Below are positions 23,779 through 34,627 of a stretch of 64,000 nt of DNA, piece by piece. The first letter of the stretch is position 1. Each line of letters begins with the position of its first letter. Both the position numbers and the translations under genes were made by a program. The stretch comes from Candidatus Lindowbacteria bacterium RIFCSPLOWO2_12_FULL_62_27 (GTDB lineage Bacteria > Lindowbacteria > 2-12-FULL-62-27): contig MFPR01000001.1 in assembly GCA_001784175.1 (NCBI GenBank), forward strand, positions 186,001-250,000, written 5' to 3'. The notes below the pieces were generated by a model. That model saw only the letters and a program-made list of their open reading frames with translations, ran no database searches and had not been told where the DNA came from.

Positions 23779-24854
23779 GCGGCGCCGGCGGACCCGCCGG
23801 ACCGGATCCCGTTCCTGACGGATTCCATCACCGACTGCACATAAAACAGGTTGTGATACGTCGCCAGTTTCAGACCTAGAATTTCGTCGCACTGGAACAG
23901 GTGGCGCAAGTACGCCCGGCTGTATTTCCGGCATACGCGGCACGCGCAGGCCGGGTCCGGCGGTGATTCGGAACGCTCGTGCTCGCTGTTCCGGATGTTG
24001 ACGGGCCCCTGCGAGGTGAGAAGCTGTCCCCGGCGCGCGTTGCGCGTGGGCAGGACGCAGTCGAAAAGATCGACGCCGAGCCGCGCGCAGGTTTCGAGAT
24101 CCGCCGGCGCGCCGACGCCCATGAGATACCGTGGGCGGTCCGCCGGATAATCGGGCAATATCCGGTCGAGCGTTTCGTACATCACCTCGTTCGGCTCACC
24201 AACGGCCAGACCGCCCACGGCATAACCGGAAAATTTCAGCGACTGGAGCGCGTCCAGGCACTGTCGACGAAGGTCGAGGTCGGTACTGCCCTGCGTGATC
24301 GCAAACACGCAGCCGCCCAACGGATTTTCGCCGAGCCACCGCGCCGAACGCCGGGCCCAGTCGATCGTCCGCTCGACGGCCTTTCGCAGCGCCTCGGCCT
24401 CGCACGGAAACGGCGGACACTCGTCGAGGACCATCGCGATGTCGGCGCCGAGGTCGCGCTGGATTTCGAGCGCGCGTTCCGGCGTCAGGCGGTGGACATC
24501 CCCGCCGTCCTCGGGGGCGCTGAACGTGACGCCGTCGTCGTCGAGTTTGCGGATCTTGGAAAGCGAAAAAATCTGAAAGCCGCCGCTGTCCGTCAGGAGC
24601 GCGCCCGGCCAGCCCATGAACCGCTTGAGGCCGCCGAACCGCGAGATCACCTCCAGCCCCGGCCGAAGCCACAGATGATAGGTGTTGCCGAGAATCAGGC
24701 GGTAGCCGAGTTCCAGCACTTCTTCCGCTTCCAGTGTGCGAACCGTTCCGAGCGTTCCGACGGGCATGAAGGCCGGCGTTTCGATCACCTGGCCGGCGAT
24801 TTCCAGCCGCCCGAGCCGGGCACGGCCGGATGTCTGCAGAACCTGAAACTTCAG
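23772..24854 (-). CDS. tgt: Queuine tRNA-ribosyltransferase (CTG start proposed)
   Basis: Exchanges guanine-34 for preQ1 in GUN anticodons. 360 residues. FMPVGTLGTVRTL, GNTYHLWLRPG, LTDSGGFQIFSL (catalytic Asp region), GLAVGEPNEVMYETL and CVLPTRNARRGQ are present. The zinc site is CACRVCRKYSRAYLRHLF with a later His. The first ATG/GTG/TTG codon (GTG 24788) would remove the conserved N-terminus. CTG 24854 opens LKFQVLQTSGRARLGRL, aligning residue for residue with the E. coli MKFELDTTDGRARRGRL. It sits 9 nt after the upstream TAG and has no SD. Confidence 0.93.
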   Translation of the reverse strand: MKFQVLQTSGRARLGRLEIAGQVIETPAFMPVGTLGTVRTLEAEEVLELGYRLILGNTYHLWLRPGLEVISRFGGLKRFMGWPGALLTDSGGFQIFSLSKIRKLDDDGVTFSAPEDGGDVHRLTPERALEIQRDLGADIAMVLDECPPFPCEAEALRKAVERTIDWARRSARWLGENPLGGCVFAITQGSTDLDLRRQCLDALQSLKFSGYAVGGLAVGEPNEVMYETLDRILPDYPADRPRYLMGVGAPADLETCARLGVDLFDCVLPTRNARRGQLLTSQGPVNIRNSEHERSESPPDPACACRVCRKYSRAYLRHLFQCDEILGLKLATYHNLFYVQSVMESVRNGIRSGGSAGAAQ

Positions 24855-24863
24855 GGACGGGAA

Positions 24864-25649
24864 CTAGGCGCCCTTGCCGGACGCCTCTTCCAACGCGCGC
24901 TGCCGGTCGAGAATGTCCTTGGCGGTTTGAATCGTCAGCGACGCGTAGGAAAGCAATAGTTCGAGCAAGCCGACCTGCTCCAGCGTGATTTCCGGGGTGG
25001 GATGCGCGGGGAGGTTCGAAACCGACATGATGCCCATCACCTGTTTGCGGGACCGCGTCGGCAGCGGAAAAATCGCGATGCATTTCGCCGGCGCCAGGTC
25101 CGGCGCCGTCTCCCGCGCGACCAAGTCCCGGTACTGCGGATCGCCCGACCGGTCATTGACGATGATCCGCTCGCCGGTGCGGGCCACATGGCGGATCATG
25201 CCGTAGCCGGAGGCGTCCTCCTCCTGATCCGACTCGATGGAAATGTCAAAATTCTCGATGTAGCGTTTGGGCAGCCCGATGAGCCCAATTCCGCGGATCC
25301 GGTTGCTTCTTTGATCCACGAGATACGCGCCGACTCGGTCGAACCCGTACAGGTCGTGCACCATTTTGATGAGATCGTAAAGAATGGTCGGCAGATCGGG
25401 CGTTGTGAACAGGCCCAGCATCCGGACCTGCTGCCAGAGCGTCCGGCTGAGCTGCCGCCGCAGCGCGGGCGGCTCGATCGCGTTGAAGGCCGGCCGGCAC
25501 GCATCGCACAAAATCCGGGCCACGCGCACATCCCGGCCGCACAGCACACACGTCTTGAAATTCCAAAACTCGCGGATCTCCGGCACCGCCGGGTCATCCT
25601 TCGAGTACGCAAACATCTGCTCGCGGTCGTCCTCGGTCAACTCGATCAT
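24864..25649 (-). CDS. Zinc-binding GAF-domain protein
   Basis: 261 residues. The N-terminal part has a CxxC...CxxC pair (CVLCGRDVRVARILCDAC, near 35-52), probably zinc. About 75-240 is a GAF-like sensor domain (LYGFDRVGAYLVD, ARTGERIIVNDRSGDP, IAIFPLPTRSRKQVMGIMSVSN). No output domain is visible, so it may act on a partner. It lies between queA and tgt, with a 35-nt gap from queA and 9 nt to tgt, but no link to queuosine is evident from the sequence. Confidence 0.7.
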   Translation of the reverse strand: MIELTEDDREQMFAYSKDDPAVPEIREFWNFKTCVLCGRDVRVARILCDACRPAFNAIEPPALRRQLSRTLWQQVRMLGLFTTPDLPTILYDLIKMVHDLYGFDRVGAYLVDQRSNRIRGIGLIGLPKRYIENFDISIESDQEEDASGYGMIRHVARTGERIIVNDRSGDPQYRDLVARETAPDLAPAKCIAIFPLPTRSRKQVMGIMSVSNLPAHPTPEITLEQVGLLELLLSYASLTIQTAKDILDRQRALEEASGKGA

Positions 25650-25684
25650 GCGTGCATCCTAGCTCCGCGCGGCGACAAACGCAA

Positions 25685-26737
25685 TCAGAGCACCAGCATC
25701 GCGTCGCCGAAACTGTAGAACCGGTAATCGCCGCCGATCGCCGCCTCGTACGCCTCGCGCACGAGGGACCGGCCGGCCAGGGCGCACACCAGCATGAGCA
25801 GGGACGTGCGCGGGAGGTGGAAATTCGTGAGGAGCGCGTCGACGGCGCGGAACGAAAATCCTTCGCGGATGAACAGGTCCGTCGCGCCGGCGTCCGCACG
25901 GACCTCTCCGAACTTCGCCGCAATGTGCTCCAATGTCCGGCAGACGGTCGTTCCGACCGCGACGACCCTTCGGCCCGCAGCCCGCGCGCAGGTGACAGAG
26001 GCCGCCGCCTCCGAAGGCAGCCGGTAAACCTCCGGATGGAGCCGGCCCGCGTCCAGCTCCCGGCGCGTGACCGGCCGGAATGTTCCGGGCCCGACGTGGA
26101 GCGTCAAGAACGCCGTTCCGATTCCCGCGCGCGACAGGCGGGCGAAAAGCTCCGGCGTGAAATGCAGCCCCGCCGTCGGCGCGGCCACGCTGCCCGCTTC
26201 CCGCGCAAAACACGTTTGATAGCGCTCGGATGGAATTGAAGAATTGTGGATGTACGGAGGCAGCGGAACTTCCGCCATTGTCTCGATCACCTCGTCCAGC
26301 GGCCCGGCGCCTTCCGCGGCGCTCACCCGCAACCTCCGGCCGATCTCCGTCGTGGCCAGCACGTCCACCACAAGCGCCGCCGCGTCCGGCGCGCCGCCGA
26401 TCCGCACTTGCGAGCCGGGCCGGAACCGCCGGCCGGGACACACCATGGCGTCCATTTCCCACACATCCGGCGTCCGGCACAGAGTGGTCACCGCCATAAA
26501 TTCTGCCGCGCGGCTGACCGGCGTAACGCCGGACACGCGGCACCGCGCGACTTTCGTGTCGTTCATCACCAGACAATCTCCGGGATTCAACCATTCCGGG
26601 AGGCGATCGATGCTTGAATGCAGAATAACGCCGTCCGAGCGGCGAAGCACCAACAGGCGCGCCATGTCCCGCCGCTCGATGGGCGTCTGCGCGATCCGCC
26701 CGGGGGGCAGATCGTAGTGGTAAAGCTCCTCTGTCAG
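25685..26737 (-). CDS. queA: tRNA preQ1(34) ribosyltransferase-isomerase QueA (CTG start proposed)
   Basis: Converts preQ1-tRNA to epoxyqueuosine-tRNA using the ribosyl part of SAM. 350 residues. NPGDCLVMNDTKVARCRV, PPYIHNSS, RYQTCFAREAGSVAAPTAGLHFT and VGPGTFRPV are family blocks. The first ATG (26665) starts at MARLLVL and would drop the conserved opening. CTG 26737 gives LTEELYHYDLPPGRIAQTP, aligning with E. coli MRVTDFSFELPESLIAHYP. It overlaps the HU stop as CTGA; no SD. Reinitiation from HU translation would explain it. Confidence 0.93.
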   Translation of the reverse strand: MTEELYHYDLPPGRIAQTPIERRDMARLLVLRRSDGVILHSSIDRLPEWLNPGDCLVMNDTKVARCRVSGVTPVSRAAEFMAVTTLCRTPDVWEMDAMVCPGRRFRPGSQVRIGGAPDAAALVVDVLATTEIGRRLRVSAAEGAGPLDEVIETMAEVPLPPYIHNSSIPSERYQTCFAREAGSVAAPTAGLHFTPELFARLSRAGIGTAFLTLHVGPGTFRPVTRRELDAGRLHPEVYRLPSEAAASVTCARAAGRRVVAVGTTVCRTLEHIAAKFGEVRADAGATDLFIREGFSFRAVDALLTNFHLPRTSLLMLVCALAGRSLVREAYEAAIGGDYRFYSFGDAMLVL

Positions 26738-27015
26738 CGGACTTTTTGCTTCATGATCCGGCCGGCCATGAACTTCACGGCCTTCCGCGGCGGGATCGGC
26801 ACCACCTCGCCGGTCTTGGGGTTGCGCCCCTTCTTCGCCTTGCGCTGTACCACCTCGAAGACGCCGAAATTCCTAAGCTCTATCCGGCGGCCCCCCTCCA
26901 GCGCTTCGATCACCCGGTCCAGAAACTGGTCCAGCACGTCCCGGACCACCAATTGTTTCACGCCGAGCTTGTAGGAAATCTGCACCACAAAGTCCCTCTT
27001 TGTCACCGCTGCCAT
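26734..27015 (-). CDS. HU/IHF-family DNA-bending protein
   Basis: 93-residue nucleoid protein. The N-terminal dimerisation helices (TKRDFVVQISYKLGVKQLVVRD) are followed by ELRNFGVFEV and the DNA-minor-groove arm GRNPKTGEVVPIPPRKAVKF. HU versus IHF is not resolvable by eye. The start at ATG 27015 has AGGAGG about 8 nt upstream. It is translationally coupled to queA through the CTGA overlap. Confidence 0.93.
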   Translation of the reverse strand: MAAVTKRDFVVQISYKLGVKQLVVRDVLDQFLDRVIEALEGGRRIELRNFGVFEVVQRKAKKGRNPKTGEVVPIPPRKAVKFMAGRIMKQKVR

Positions 27016-27036
27016 CTTCTGTGTCCTCCTTGCGCC

Positions 27037-28254
27037 CTATTTCGGATTATGTTCCACGCCGGTCAACAACCAGCGATTGCCCTTTTCCGCAAACCACAGC
27101 TTTTCCTTCACGGTCCGCTGGACCTCGTCGTTCTTGGCGCGGTCCAGATATTTTTCGATGTAGGTGTGATTCACCACCGCGGTCCGGCTGTCCTTGAAAC
27201 GGATCTCCTTCTTCTTCGTATCCACCCGGATCTTGTCCGAATGGGTGAAGAAAAACCGCAGGTCCTTTTCGAGATCGTAATAGCCCTCCTTGCCGTGCGC
27301 GTAGTCCCGGCTGACATGCGCCATGATCTTGTCGACGTCCTCGGCCTGATAGGCCGTGTAGATCAGCGTGAAGACCTTGTCGATCTGCGCCTCCTCCTCC
27401 TTGAACGAATGGCCGGACATGACGGCCGCCATGTCCTCCCCTCCGATCGCCGACTTCGCGCGCATCCCGCCTTCGGCCGCCTGCCAGAGTTTGAGGTTCT
27501 CGATCGCCTGCCGCGTGTTCTCGACGCGCTTCGACGTCGGCGGGTGATCCCACACCAGCTCCTGCACGCTCGAGGGCTGGCCGATCCCCGCATCTTCCTG
27601 CTCGTGCCGCAACACGTCGAAAAATCCCAGCATCTCGCGCGGGTCGTATCCCGCGGCATAGGCGTATTTGACGCCCAGCGCGTCGGCGCGATACTCGGCT
27701 TCGCGGTCGTACCCGAGAAAAATCAGCGCCGCCATGTCCCCGGCCGCTCCGGAACTCGCGATGTCCCTCGCCGTCCCGCCCTTCACGGCGCCCGCGATCT
27801 GCGCCAAAAGCGTCACGGCCTGCGCCTGCAGGCGCTTCATCGCGTGCCGCTCGACCACATGCGCGATCTCGTGCCCCAGAATCCCCGCAAGCTGCGCTTC
27901 GTTTTCAACCACCGATAAAAGACCGCGTGTCACAAACACGTATCCGCCCGGCGCCGCAAACGCGTTCACCACCGGATGGTCGAGCACCGTGAAATGATAC
28001 GGGATGTTGGACCGGTCCGAAATCCGCGCGACCGCCTGGCCCACGCGGTTCACGTAGGCGTTGACCTCCGGGTCATCGTAGGCCGAGTACTCCCGCAGAA
28101 CTTCCTGCACAACCGACCGGCCCATCTCGATCTCCCGGCTCTCGCTGATGATCGCCCCGCCCGTCTCCGCCTTCGGGCTGCTCCGGTCGGCCGTGGCGCA
28201 GCTTGAGAGCATCGCGGGCAGCGCCAGAAATCCCCACACCCAGATGCGGCTCAT
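27037..28254 (-). CDS. M48-family zinc metalloprotease, lipoprotein
   Basis: 405-residue predicted periplasmic lipoprotein, BepA/LoiP-like, likely in outer-membrane protein quality control. Lipobox LSSC with Cys19. The peptidase domain has the HEIAHVVERH zinc motif and a downstream YRADALG Glu ligand. The C-terminal 110 residues resemble an NTF2/SnoaL-like domain (VFTLIYTAYQAEDVDKIMAHV). ATG 28254 overlaps the DUF3108 gene stop (ATGA), linking it to the envelope genes upstream. Confidence 0.9.
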   Translation of the reverse strand: MSRIWVWGFLALPAMLSSCATADRSSPKAETGGAIISESREIEMGRSVVQEVLREYSAYDDPEVNAYVNRVGQAVARISDRSNIPYHFTVLDHPVVNAFAAPGGYVFVTRGLLSVVENEAQLAGILGHEIAHVVERHAMKRLQAQAVTLLAQIAGAVKGGTARDIASSGAAGDMAALIFLGYDREAEYRADALGVKYAYAAGYDPREMLGFFDVLRHEQEDAGIGQPSSVQELVWDHPPTSKRVENTRQAIENLKLWQAAEGGMRAKSAIGGEDMAAVMSGHSFKEEEAQIDKVFTLIYTAYQAEDVDKIMAHVSRDYAHGKEGYYDLEKDLRFFFTHSDKIRVDTKKKEIRFKDSRTAVVNHTYIEKYLDRAKNDEVQRTVKEKLWFAEKGNRWLLTGVEHNPK

Positions 28255-29177
28255 CGGGCCTGCCTCTCGTTCGCCGCGAGCGGCTTTCGGCCGGGATCGT
28301 AGTCGACCAGCTTGGCGTAGAGATTGCCGAGCTTGATGTTGCACTTGATCAACATCGGAATCCGCCGGAGGTCGTCCGTGAACCAGATTCCCACGCTTCC
28401 GATGATCCGGTACTTCCCGTCCAGCTCGATGTGCGGCCGGCCCATGCGCGCGGGCAGGCGCTTGGACAAAAACGCCATCGGCTGGGCCTTGCCGAGTTCG
28501 AACGACATCTGATAATTGCGCTTCCAATCGTTCAGAGGCGCGTAGATCGTGTCGGCCTCCGGCTGCCATTCGATGCCGCGCAGGTAGTAAATGGCGGAGA
28601 TGAAATCCTGCGTGAACGGCAGGATCTCGCCGCGCATCTCGCCGTTCTTGCTCCAGAGTCTTCTGCCCTGATCGTATTCGTAAATCTCAAGCGTGTCCTG
28701 CCGGGGCTCCTTGAATTTCTTTTCGTGAATCTCCTTCACCATCCTCCACGTGAACAGCCCCTCCGCGTCGACGTAGCTCGTGAGCGTGTCCGATATTTCG
28801 TAAATCAGAGAAAAGGCCTTGTTCGTGTAGAGATGCGCGCTCGTCACGTACACCGGCCGGCCGCGGTACGTGGAGAGTTCCGAAACGCTCAGCACCACTT
28901 CCCCGCAGGGAATTCCCATGTACCGGACCGACAGCGTGATTTTCTCTCCGACGTTGAACGCCTGATGAGGGATCTGGCGAAACACAACCGCCGTGTCGCC
29001 GGAAGAAATTCCGGAGGTGTCAGCCCACGCGGCCGCCGACGCAAAGAGCGAGGCGGCCAGCCATCCGCTAAGGAGAAGGCCGGGGCGCAGGAGGCACGCC
29101 GGGCGAATCCTTCGGCGCGAATCTGGCGGTGTCGGATGAAGTTGTTCCGAAAAAACCGGGAACCAATTCACTGACAC
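28251..29177 (-). CDS. DUF3108 family periplasmic protein
   Basis: Up to 308 residues, exported. DUF3108 features: FNVGEKITLSVRYMGIPCG at the start of the mature part, then beta-rich repeats and KYRIIGSVGIWFTDDLRRIP. Function unknown; the family is often near envelope genes. The start is unsettled: GTG 29177 overlaps the upstream gene by 110 nt and places 28 residues before the hydrophobic segment, whereas CTG 29090 would give a compact signal peptide (LRPGLLLSGWLAASLF) and a 23-nt overlap. CTG starts appear elsewhere in this window. Confidence 0.8.
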   Translation of the reverse strand: MSVNWFPVFSEQLHPTPPDSRRRIRPACLLRPGLLLSGWLAASLFASAAAWADTSGISSGDTAVVFRQIPHQAFNVGEKITLSVRYMGIPCGEVVLSVSELSTYRGRPVYVTSAHLYTNKAFSLIYEISDTLTSYVDAEGLFTWRMVKEIHEKKFKEPRQDTLEIYEYDQGRRLWSKNGEMRGEILPFTQDFISAIYYLRGIEWQPEADTIYAPLNDWKRNYQMSFELGKAQPMAFLSKRLPARMGRPHIELDGKYRIIGSVGIWFTDDLRRIPMLIKCNIKLGNLYAKLVDYDPGRKPLAANERQAR

Positions 29178-32022
29178 GCCCCCGAATCACGGACACAAAC
29201 GGTTCTTCGGTCCATAAGAGGTTAGAATTATTATAGTTACCAACAAGGTCAAAGTCAAGTTTTATCCCTTCGCGCATTCCGCCGAAAAGATCGAGGATTT
29301 TGCTCTCGTGAAGAATCCTTGTGAAGATATTTTCCTTCGGATACATCGTGACGTGAAAGGCGCGGTCCGAGTCGGTGAGCGGCGCGTAGGACGCATCCAA
29401 CCCCAGCCTTCCGCGAATGACCCAGCGGCCGACATTGGAGGATTGATCCAGATCGAGCTTCAACATCCCGCGCTCGATGTCGGATTTGAGTTGAAACGGC
29501 TGGAACACGGCGGCCTCCGTGAACGACAGGCGCATAAGATCCAGCACCTTCAACATGGGCGGCGCTTTCTTGAACGTGAGCCGGTCCAGGAAGAGATCCA
29601 TGTCTCCCGAAATCGTACGGGAGTCGGCGAAGCTCCCCGCGCGGAGCGACACGGTTCCGGCAATGTCGCCGGCCAGCGCGGCCTGGGGAACAAAAAGTTT
29701 CCGGATTGGATAGGAATCACGGACGGCAAACATCAGCTCCTGGTCCCCGCCGCCCTCTTCCGTGCGCGGCCCGCGCCGATACTCGCTGACGATCGGATCG
29801 TCGACATGCACGGTGAACCCGTCCGGCGCGATCCTGAATCTTCCCCGGACATCGGGGATGTCGAAGGCCTGGAACAGGAGATGGTCCGCCGAAACGTCCG
29901 CCACAATTTCGAACGGCTTGGGCGACGCGCCCGGGCGTGTCGGCCGCACCCGCCGCAGGAGATCTGCCAGGCGAAGCTCCGGCGTCTGAAAGGTCAGCGT
30001 CCAGCTTCGCGGGTCTCCGGGAACGCTCCGGCCCTCCACCCGAAGCGGCGTGCCGGCAAGGTCGCCGGTGACCTGCGTGAGACGCATCGACTGTGTTTCA
30101 AAAACCAGAACCCCGGAAACAGAATCGACCGGCGCGGAAAACGGCGGAAGGAAGAGCCGGCCGCCGCGAATGTCGGCCGAGCCGTCCATCCGCCAGGCCG
30201 GCGCCTCCACTTTGAGCGTTACCTCGCCCCGGCCCGCAAGCGGCACAAACGAAATCGAATCCGGGTTCGCCCATGCCCTCGACAGGCGGTCCCACGAAAT
30301 GTTCGGATCCTTGAATAGCGCGCCGTACTCGACATCGGGCGTGAAGAGTTGCCGGACGTAGGGACTGACCCGGGTTTCATAGCTGCCGAGCCGCACAAGC
30401 ATCGCGCCGTCGGCTGTCGATCCCGAAAACGTCATCCGGCCGTACGCGCGCGCGGGCGACGCCAGAAACCTGAGCGGGGCCGACATGCGTCTGAAATCGA
30501 TCGATCCATCGAGGCCCCACGCAGGACCGAATCGCGTCAGAACCAGGTCGACGTCCGCCTGACCCGCCGGCGGCGGCGAACCGCCGTCCTCCGGCGCGTC
30601 GGACCGGAGGCTCGACGGAATATAATATTGAATCATGGGCCCGATCTGGAGACCCCGGCCCTTGAGCGTGAGCCGTGCCGTGCGCGTCGCGTAATCAACC
30701 GCCGTGCCGGTCATGACGAGGTTCGAGGCGCCGAAGGGAATCAGGATTTCGGGAACCTGGACCCCGTGTTCGTTGAACTCGATGGCGCCCAGGAATGAAT
30801 ACTGTCCGAGGAACGGTTCATACGCAAACGTGTCCTGTCGGATGTCGACCAGCCCCTCATACCGCCAATCGACGGGGCGGGCCAGCGGTCCCCGCAAATG
30901 CATCTTGGCTTGAAGGTCGGACGGGCTTTCGATGGTTTTTAGAAACGCGTGAAGGAACCGCAGCGCGTGAAAATGCCGGCTCACGCGTTCCAGCGCGGGC
31001 TCGTCGAAACTCGACGCATAAAATTCCAGGTCCGCGTCCAGCCGCCGCGACCGCGTGACCCGGCCGCTCGTTCGAATCCGGACCCCGGCCACTTCGAGAT
31101 CGCCGTCCACCACCCGCAGTTCCGGATCGTCCCATCGACCGGACCACGTGAATTGGATGTCGAGGGGCGGGTCGATGAACGGGATGATCTCGGGCGCAAC
31201 AGGCTCTGTATCCGCCGGCTCTGTATCCGGAGCGGCCGGCGCCTCTTTCGGTCCGGACCACTTCAGACCCTCCACGCGGATCTCTCCGGAGGTCTGGCCG
31301 TCATCGCGGAAAACCTGCGCGGAAATCTGGCCCTGCAATTTTTGGGGCAGGCCCAGAATGTCCGTCAATACGGAAAGGCTGAAGGCCCGAACGTCCAGAT
31401 GAAGCCAGTGGTCTTCCCGGTACGTGAGTTCAATATCACCGAGCTCCCGGCTGTCCAGTCGCACCACCGCCGACATCGTTCCGGGTCCGGACCGACCGAT
31501 TTCCGCGTCCAGCGGTTCAATCACAAGCGACGGGCCGCCGGGCCCGCCCTCCCGCATCAGATGAATCTTCGCCCGGCGAATCGCCAGATCAAACGTCGGC
31601 GGCCACCGAAGTCCCCCGGGCGGCGGCCCGTCGCTTCGGACCGGCAACGCCGCGGGGAAGTCCTGCGACGCGGGGAGGCGCAGGGTGAACGTCGGATGCA
31701 GAACTTTGAGGCGCTCAAAAACCGGCCGGCCGCGCGAGAGACTCTTGAGCGGGCTCCATCCGAGCGTCAGCTCATGGATCTCCAGAGTCGCCTGCCGCGC
31801 CGGCCACACGGAGGTCACGCCGGTCACAATCAATCCCCGGATGCTCACCCGCACCGACCCGACGTCGACGTGCAGCCCGTACCGGTCCCGCAGGTGGCCC
31901 TGAACGGCCGGCCGGAGAAACCCGATGGGCACGCCGTAGTAGGCAAGCGCGGCCAGCAAGAGTCCGGCGAAGATCAGCGTCCGTTTCCGAAATCGGCGGT
32001 TCCCCGCTGGTGCTTCACTCAT
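29068..32022 (-). CDS. AsmA-like/TamB-type envelope protein
   Basis: 984 residues with one N-terminal TM (about 13-33) and a long beta-rich periplasmic region. The N-terminus LRPAVQGHLRDRYGLHVDVGSVRVSIRGLIVTG matches the AsmA opening. The C-terminal third (GTVSLRAGSFADSRTISGDMDLFLDRLTFKK) is AsmA_2-like. Members are thought to form hydrophobic grooves for phospholipid transport between membranes. The Pro/Ala-rich tail overlaps the DUF3108 gene. A promoter (TTGACA) lies inside the groEL terminator region. Confidence 0.82.
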   Translation of the reverse strand: MSEAPAGNRRFRKRTLIFAGLLLAALAYYGVPIGFLRPAVQGHLRDRYGLHVDVGSVRVSIRGLIVTGVTSVWPARQATLEIHELTLGWSPLKSLSRGRPVFERLKVLHPTFTLRLPASQDFPAALPVRSDGPPPGGLRWPPTFDLAIRRAKIHLMREGGPGGPSLVIEPLDAEIGRSGPGTMSAVVRLDSRELGDIELTYREDHWLHLDVRAFSLSVLTDILGLPQKLQGQISAQVFRDDGQTSGEIRVEGLKWSGPKEAPAAPDTEPADTEPVAPEIIPFIDPPLDIQFTWSGRWDDPELRVVDGDLEVAGVRIRTSGRVTRSRRLDADLEFYASSFDEPALERVSRHFHALRFLHAFLKTIESPSDLQAKMHLRGPLARPVDWRYEGLVDIRQDTFAYEPFLGQYSFLGAIEFNEHGVQVPEILIPFGASNLVMTGTAVDYATRTARLTLKGRGLQIGPMIQYYIPSSLRSDAPEDGGSPPPAGQADVDLVLTRFGPAWGLDGSIDFRRMSAPLRFLASPARAYGRMTFSGSTADGAMLVRLGSYETRVSPYVRQLFTPDVEYGALFKDPNISWDRLSRAWANPDSISFVPLAGRGEVTLKVEAPAWRMDGSADIRGGRLFLPPFSAPVDSVSGVLVFETQSMRLTQVTGDLAGTPLRVEGRSVPGDPRSWTLTFQTPELRLADLLRRVRPTRPGASPKPFEIVADVSADHLLFQAFDIPDVRGRFRIAPDGFTVHVDDPIVSEYRRGPRTEEGGGDQELMFAVRDSYPIRKLFVPQAALAGDIAGTVSLRAGSFADSRTISGDMDLFLDRLTFKKAPPMLKVLDLMRLSFTEAAVFQPFQLKSDIERGMLKLDLDQSSNVGRWVIRGRLGLDASYAPLTDSDRAFHVTMYPKENIFTRILHESKILDLFGGMREGIKLDFDLVGNYNNSNLLWTEEPFVSVIRGRVSELVPGFFGTTSSDTARFAPKDSPGVPPAPRPSP

Positions 32023-32030
32023 GCCGATGA

Positions 32031-32059
32031 ACTCTCCTTCACGCCGGCGGGTGTGTCAA
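32031..32059 (-). promoter_or_regulatory. Promoter candidate of the AsmA-like operon
   Basis: TTGACA (32059-32054), 17-nt spacer, GAGAGT (32036-32031), 8 nt to ATG 32022. The -35 is perfect, the -10 weak. Confidence 0.4.
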
Positions 32060-32107
32060 TAAATAAAAAAATCCCCGGCGTCCGCCGCTGGGGCGGGCTG
32101 CCGGGGA
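32056..32107 (-). terminator. Rho-independent terminator of groESL
   Basis: On the minus strand an 8-bp stem (TCCCCGGC/GCCGGGGA, arms 32107-32100 and 32079-32072) is followed by ATTTTTTTATTTATT. It lies 31 nt after the groEL stop. Confidence 0.85.
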
Positions 32108-32137
32108 ATCGAAAGGCGCAAATGGCCGCTCGGAGAA

Positions 32138-34092
<1,955 letters not shown>

Positions 34093-34125
34093 GCTTGAGA
34101 TCACCCCCCATGGCAAGTTGAATTG

Positions 34126-34152
34126 TTAGCACTCGCCTTAGGTGAGTGCTAA
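34126..34152. promoter_or_regulatory. CIRCE element (HrcA operator)
   Basis: Perfect TTAGCACTC-N9-GAGTGCTAA (34126-34134 and 34144-34152) immediately downstream of the groES -10, the classical HrcA repressor site. Confidence 0.98.
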
Positions 34153-34156
34153 CGGC

Positions 34157-34186
34157 AGTATAGGACGGGGGCGCGGGCTTTGTCAA
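34157..34186 (-). promoter_or_regulatory. groESL promoter
   Basis: TTGACA (34186-34181), 18-nt spacer, TATACT (34162-34157). The +1 would lie inside CIRCE, giving a leader of roughly 55-60 nt. Confidence 0.85.
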
Positions 34187-34215
34187 GCTCGCGGCGGAAA
34201 AATTTCTTTCGGAAG

Positions 34216-34623
34216 TTACGCGCTGCGGTCGAAGTCGCCGTGCCGGGCTTGGCGGCGGCGGGATTTGAGGTGAGAGAGTTTGCGGCCCAGGTCCCGCCGA
34301 AGATCCTGCAACCGGGACTTGGCCGACATGAGCGTGGCAGTGGCGGACGTAAGACGCGCGCGCAGGTCGTCGCGGGCCTGCGACACCGGCGATGGCGGAG
34401 AAAGGGTCAGCGACTCCCGCATCTCACGCTCGCCGAACTTCTCCGCGTACCGCGCGTCCACCCCGTTCAGTTCCTCCACCAGCCGCTCGGCGGCCGGAAG
34501 ATTCTTGAGGACACGCCCCGGCGCGGACCGGGCGATCTCGCGCCACTTCTCCTCCAGTTGGAGCACGATCGAGATTTTCTCCCGGTAATACGCCCGGAGA
34601 TCCTTTTCGGTAAGCGTTGTCAC
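34216..34623 (-). CDS. Small coiled-coil protein downstream of fliS (FliT/FlgN-like position)
   Basis: 135 residues, almost wholly helical and charged (TEKDLRAYYREKISIVLQLEEKW ... SATATLMSAKSRLQDLRRDLG), basic at the C-terminus. There is no decisive family signature. Flagellar chaperones of the FliT/FlgN type are small, helical and usually follow fliS, which is the basis for the suggestion. GTG 34623 lies 4 nt after the fliS stop. Confidence 0.55.
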   Translation of the reverse strand: MTTLTEKDLRAYYREKISIVLQLEEKWREIARSAPGRVLKNLPAAERLVEELNGVDARYAEKFGEREMRESLTLSPPSPVSQARDDLRARLTSATATLMSAKSRLQDLRRDLGRKLSHLKSRRRQARHGDFDRSA

Positions 34624-34627
34624 GGCC

